Assembly (NCBI RefSeq): GCF_900172355.1
Contig: NZ_FWFZ01000005.1
Location: 124,001 to 188,000, forward strand
Length of the DNA: 64,000 nucleotides
Origin: Roseisalinus antarcticus
GTDB taxonomy: Bacteria; Pseudomonadota; Alphaproteobacteria; Rhodobacterales; Rhodobacteraceae
Reading direction: 5' to 3'
Every line of letters begins with the position of its first letter. The stretch's first letter is position 1. This document shows, piece after piece, positions 61,585 to 64,000 of this stretch. The notes beneath the pieces were generated by a model. It saw only the letters and a list, made by a program, of their open reading frames with translations, did no database searches and was not told where the DNA came from. Both the position numbers and the translations under genes were made by a program.

Positions 61585-64000
61585 GCAGCTTCAACCTGTC
61601 CGACTGGGCGCTCCGGCACAGATCCTTCGTCTGGTTCCTGATGCTGGTGAGCCTCTTTGCCGGGGCGCTGGCCTATGTCCAGATCGGCCGCGAGGAAGAC
61701 CCGAACTTCGCGATCAAGACAATGGTGATCCAGGCCAGCCTGCCCGGCGCCTCGGTCGAGGAAACGCTGACCCAGGTGACCGACCGGATCGAGAAGAAGC
61801 TGGAGGATCTCGACACGCTGGACGGCACCCGATCGCTGACGCGGGCGGGGCTTTCGGTGGTCTATGTGGATCTGCTCGACACGGTGGCGGCCGACCAGCT
61901 GCCCATCATCTGGCAGGACGTCCGCAACATGATGTCGGACATCAGGGGAGAGTTTCCTAACGAATTCGGCGGCTTCAGCTTCAACGACGACTTCGGCGAC
62001 GTGTTCGGCAACATCTATGCCTTCACGTCCGACGGGTTCACCCCGCGCGAATTGCGCGACTATGTCGAAAGTGCCCGCCGCGCGGTTCAGGGGCTGGACG
62101 ACGCCGGCAAGGTCGAGATCTTCGGCACCCGGGACCAGGTCGTCTATATCGAGTTCTCGACCGAGCGTCTCTCGGCCCTTGGGCTGAACCAGCAGGAGGT
62201 GAAGGCCACGCTGGCGGCCCAGAACGCGATCCTGCCCTCCGGCGTGATCGACGCAGGCCCCGAGCGCATCCTGGTGCGCACCGGCGGCGGCTTCAGCGGC
62301 GCACAGAGCGTGGCCGACGTGAACCTGCGGGTGGGCGGCCGGCTGTTTCGCCTGACCGACGTGGCGGACGTGCGGCTGGGCTACGAAGATCCGCCCTCCG
62401 AGCTGGTGTTCTACAACGGCCAGCCCGCCATCGGCCTGTCGGTCGGGATGCGCTCCGGGGCGAATATCGTCGATTTCGGCGAGGAGCTTTCCAACCTGAT
62501 GGAGCGGGTCGAGGCGTCCCTGCCGATCGGCATCTCGATCCACCAGGTAGCCGACCAGCCCCACGTGGTCGAGGAAGCCGTCGGTCACTTTGTCCAGGCG
62601 CTGATCGAGGCCATCCTGATCGTGCTCGCCGTCAGCTTCGTCAGCCTGGGGCTTAGGGCCGGGCTGGTAGTGACGCTCACGATCCCGCTGGTGCTGGCGA
62701 TCACCTTCGTCATCATGCACGCGTGGGGCTTTACCCTTCAGCGGATTTCGCTCGGGGCGCTCATCATCGCGCTGGGGCTGCTGGTCGACGACGCGATGAT
62801 CGCCATCGAGACGATGATCTCGCGGCAGGAGATCGGCGAAAGCCTCGGGAAGGCCGCCTCGTTCGCCTGGACCTCGATCGCCTTTCCGATGCTGACCGGC
62901 ACGCTGGTCACGGTCGCCGGGTTCATCCCGATCGGCCTGAACAGTTCGGCGGCGGGCGAGTTCACATTCTCGCTTTTCGTCGTCATCGCGGTGTCGCTGC
63001 TGGTCTCGTGGATCGTCGCGGTGCTGTTCGCGCCGCTGATCGGCGTGACGCTGCTGCCCTCAAGAATGGGCCATGAGGACAAGGGGCCGGGCCGCGTCCG
63101 GCGCGGGTTCCACAAGGTGCTGCTGGGGGCGATGCGCCTGCGCTGGCTGACCATCGTGGTGACGCTGGTGCTGTTCGGTGCCTCGGTCTATGGCATGCGC
63201 TTTGTCGAGAACCAGTTCTTTCCCAGCTCCGACCGGCCCGAGCTGATCGTCGACGTCACCCTGCCGCGCAATGCCTCGATCGAGGCGACCCGGGCCGAGG
63301 TCGCGCGGGTGGAGTCGCGGCTGGCCGAGCATGACGACGTGCAGTTCTGGACCAGCTACGTGGGACGCGGCGCACCGCGGTTCATCCTGTCCTACGACGT
63401 GCCGACCCCAGGCCCCAACACCGGGCAGATCGTGATCCAGACGCCGGACGTGGCCGCCCGCGACCGCCTGCGCGCCGACCTGGAGGCGCTGGCCCGGGAC
63501 GAGTTCCCCGGCACCGACCTCTTCGTGAAGCTGCTGGAGATCGGCCCCCCCGTCGGCCGGCCGGTGCAATACAGGGTGACTGGGTCCGACCTGGACGAGC
63601 TGCGGGCCCATGCCCGCGACTTCGCAGCCCTGCTGGCCAGCGATCCGCGCATGACCAACATCCTGCTGGACTGGAACGAGCCCGCGCGGGTCGTCCGGGT
63701 CGAGGTGATACAGGACCGGTTGCGCCTGCTGGGCCTGACCTCGCGCGACATCGCCTCGGCGCTGGCGACGATCTATGACGGCACCACCGTGACCGAGTTG
63801 CGCGACAGCACATACCTTGTTGACATGATCGCCCGCGGAGGCGCCGAGGCCCGCTCCTCGATCGAGGGGCTCTCGACGCTGCAGCTGTCGGCTCCGGACG
63901 GCACACCGATCCCGCTCTCATCGGTTGCGGTGTTCCACTACGACACCGAACAACCCCTGATCCGCCAGGAAGACCGGGTGCCCACGATCACCGTCGCCGG
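61581..64000 (+). CDS. RND efflux pump inner-membrane subunit (AcrB/TriC-like), 3' end outside window
   Basis: The first 806 codons of a pump that usually has just over 1,000. It begins MSSFNLSDWALRHRSFVWF, the first membrane helix. The porter subdomain has EEDPNFAIKTMVIQASLPGA, followed by the membrane block with LGLLVDDAMIAIE, whose Asp pair in helix 4 carries the protons. The docking region and second-half porter sequence (NQFFPSSDRPELIVDVTLP) follow. It is a proton-driven exporter working with the two adaptors upstream. The start overlaps the adaptor stop by ATGA. The frame is open to the last base of the window. Confidence 0.93.
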   Translation, partial: MSSFNLSDWALRHRSFVWFLMLVSLFAGALAYVQIGREEDPNFAIKTMVIQASLPGASVEETLTQVTDRIEKKLEDLDTLDGTRSLTRAGLSVVYVDLLDTVAADQLPIIWQDVRNMMSDIRGEFPNEFGGFSFNDDFGDVFGNIYAFTSDGFTPRELRDYVESARRAVQGLDDAGKVEIFGTRDQVVYIEFSTERLSALGLNQQEVKATLAAQNAILPSGVIDAGPERILVRTGGGFSGAQSVADVNLRVGGRLFRLTDVADVRLGYEDPPSELVFYNGQPAIGLSVGMRSGANIVDFGEELSNLMERVEASLPIGISIHQVADQPHVVEEAVGHFVQALIEAILIVLAVSFVSLGLRAGLVVTLTIPLVLAITFVIMHAWGFTLQRISLGALIIALGLLVDDAMIAIETMISRQEIGESLGKAASFAWTSIAFPMLTGTLVTVAGFIPIGLNSSAAGEFTFSLFVVIAVSLLVSWIVAVLFAPLIGVTLLPSRMGHEDKGPGRVRRGFHKVLLGAMRLRWLTIVVTLVLFGASVYGMRFVENQFFPSSDRPELIVDVTLPRNASIEATRAEVARVESRLAEHDDVQFWTSYVGRGAPRFILSYDVPTPGPNTGQIVIQTPDVAARDRLRADLEALARDEFPGTDLFVKLLEIGPPVGRPVQYRVTGSDLDELRAHARDFAALLASDPRMTNILLDWNEPARVVRVEVIQDRLRLLGLTSRDIASALATIYDGTTVTELRDSTYLVDMIARGGAEARSSIEGLSTLQLSAPDGTPIPLSSVAVFHYDTEQPLIRQEDRVPTITVA

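Overview
The window is GC-rich (roughly two-thirds G+C by eye), densely packed chromosomal DNA of an alphaproteobacterium, most likely a marine-type Rhodobacterales (roseobacter-like) organism. Supporting signs are an IalB-family gene, the Anbu/transglutaminase/alpha-E/ATP-grasp block, two oligopeptide-type ABC operons, an FNR-like box before cbpA, and a PAS-LuxR regulator. Many genes overlap by 1-4 bases (ATGA, GTGA, TGATG junctions), so operons can be read directly. I see no insertion sequence, prophage, integrase, CRISPR array or replication origin. The only RNA gene is one tRNA-Gly(UCC).

Layout. 1-673: divergent cytochrome b561 (cut by the window edge) and MarR regulator with a perfect dyad between them. 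693-5461: leftward operon tauE - diaminopropionate-ammonia-lyase-like - M24 hydrolase - EutA-like racemase - agmatinase-like ureohydrolase, probably catabolism of an amidino/diamino compound. 5462-23895: leftward two-partner secretion operon with a giant TpsA exoprotein of about 5,400 residues, its TpsB outer-membrane transporter and an IalB-family periplasmic protein. A LuxR-type regulator (24074-25183) faces it across an intergenic region with two dyads. 25215-26576: FNR-like box, cbpA and cbpM. 26597-38857: a PAS-LuxR regulator divergent from a ten-gene tightly coupled catabolic operon (M20 hydrolase, dipeptide-type ABC importer, aldehyde dehydrogenase, SDR, NylC-like Ntn hydrolase, alpha/beta hydrolase, TTC38-like TPR protein). 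38955-39028: tRNA-Gly.

38980-44087: leftward five-gene operon encoding KAS III, NAD-dependent epimerase, metallo-beta-lactamase-fold hydrolase, adenylate-forming enzyme and DUF3419 (BtaA-like) protein. It looks like an uncharacterised lipid or small-metabolite biosynthetic cluster and is my best candidate for an undescribed system. 44179-48140: leftward Anbu proteasome-like operon. 48439-53432: housekeeping mix (SRAP peptidase, small lipoprotein, secreted 5'-nucleotidase, DUF952, PyrD, hemerythrin). 53690-59244: a second peptide ABC operon, oppABCDF type. 59438-64000: an RND efflux operon with two tandem adaptors, whose pump gene runs off the window.

A family of long palindromes with a TTCGCGAA core sits at transcript ends after pyrD and oppF. 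GC-rich hairpins follow the substrate-binding-protein gene in both ABC operons. No gene-free stretch exceeds 300 bases; the longest, 48141-48438, shows no convincing feature beyond the presumed promoter of the Anbu operon.
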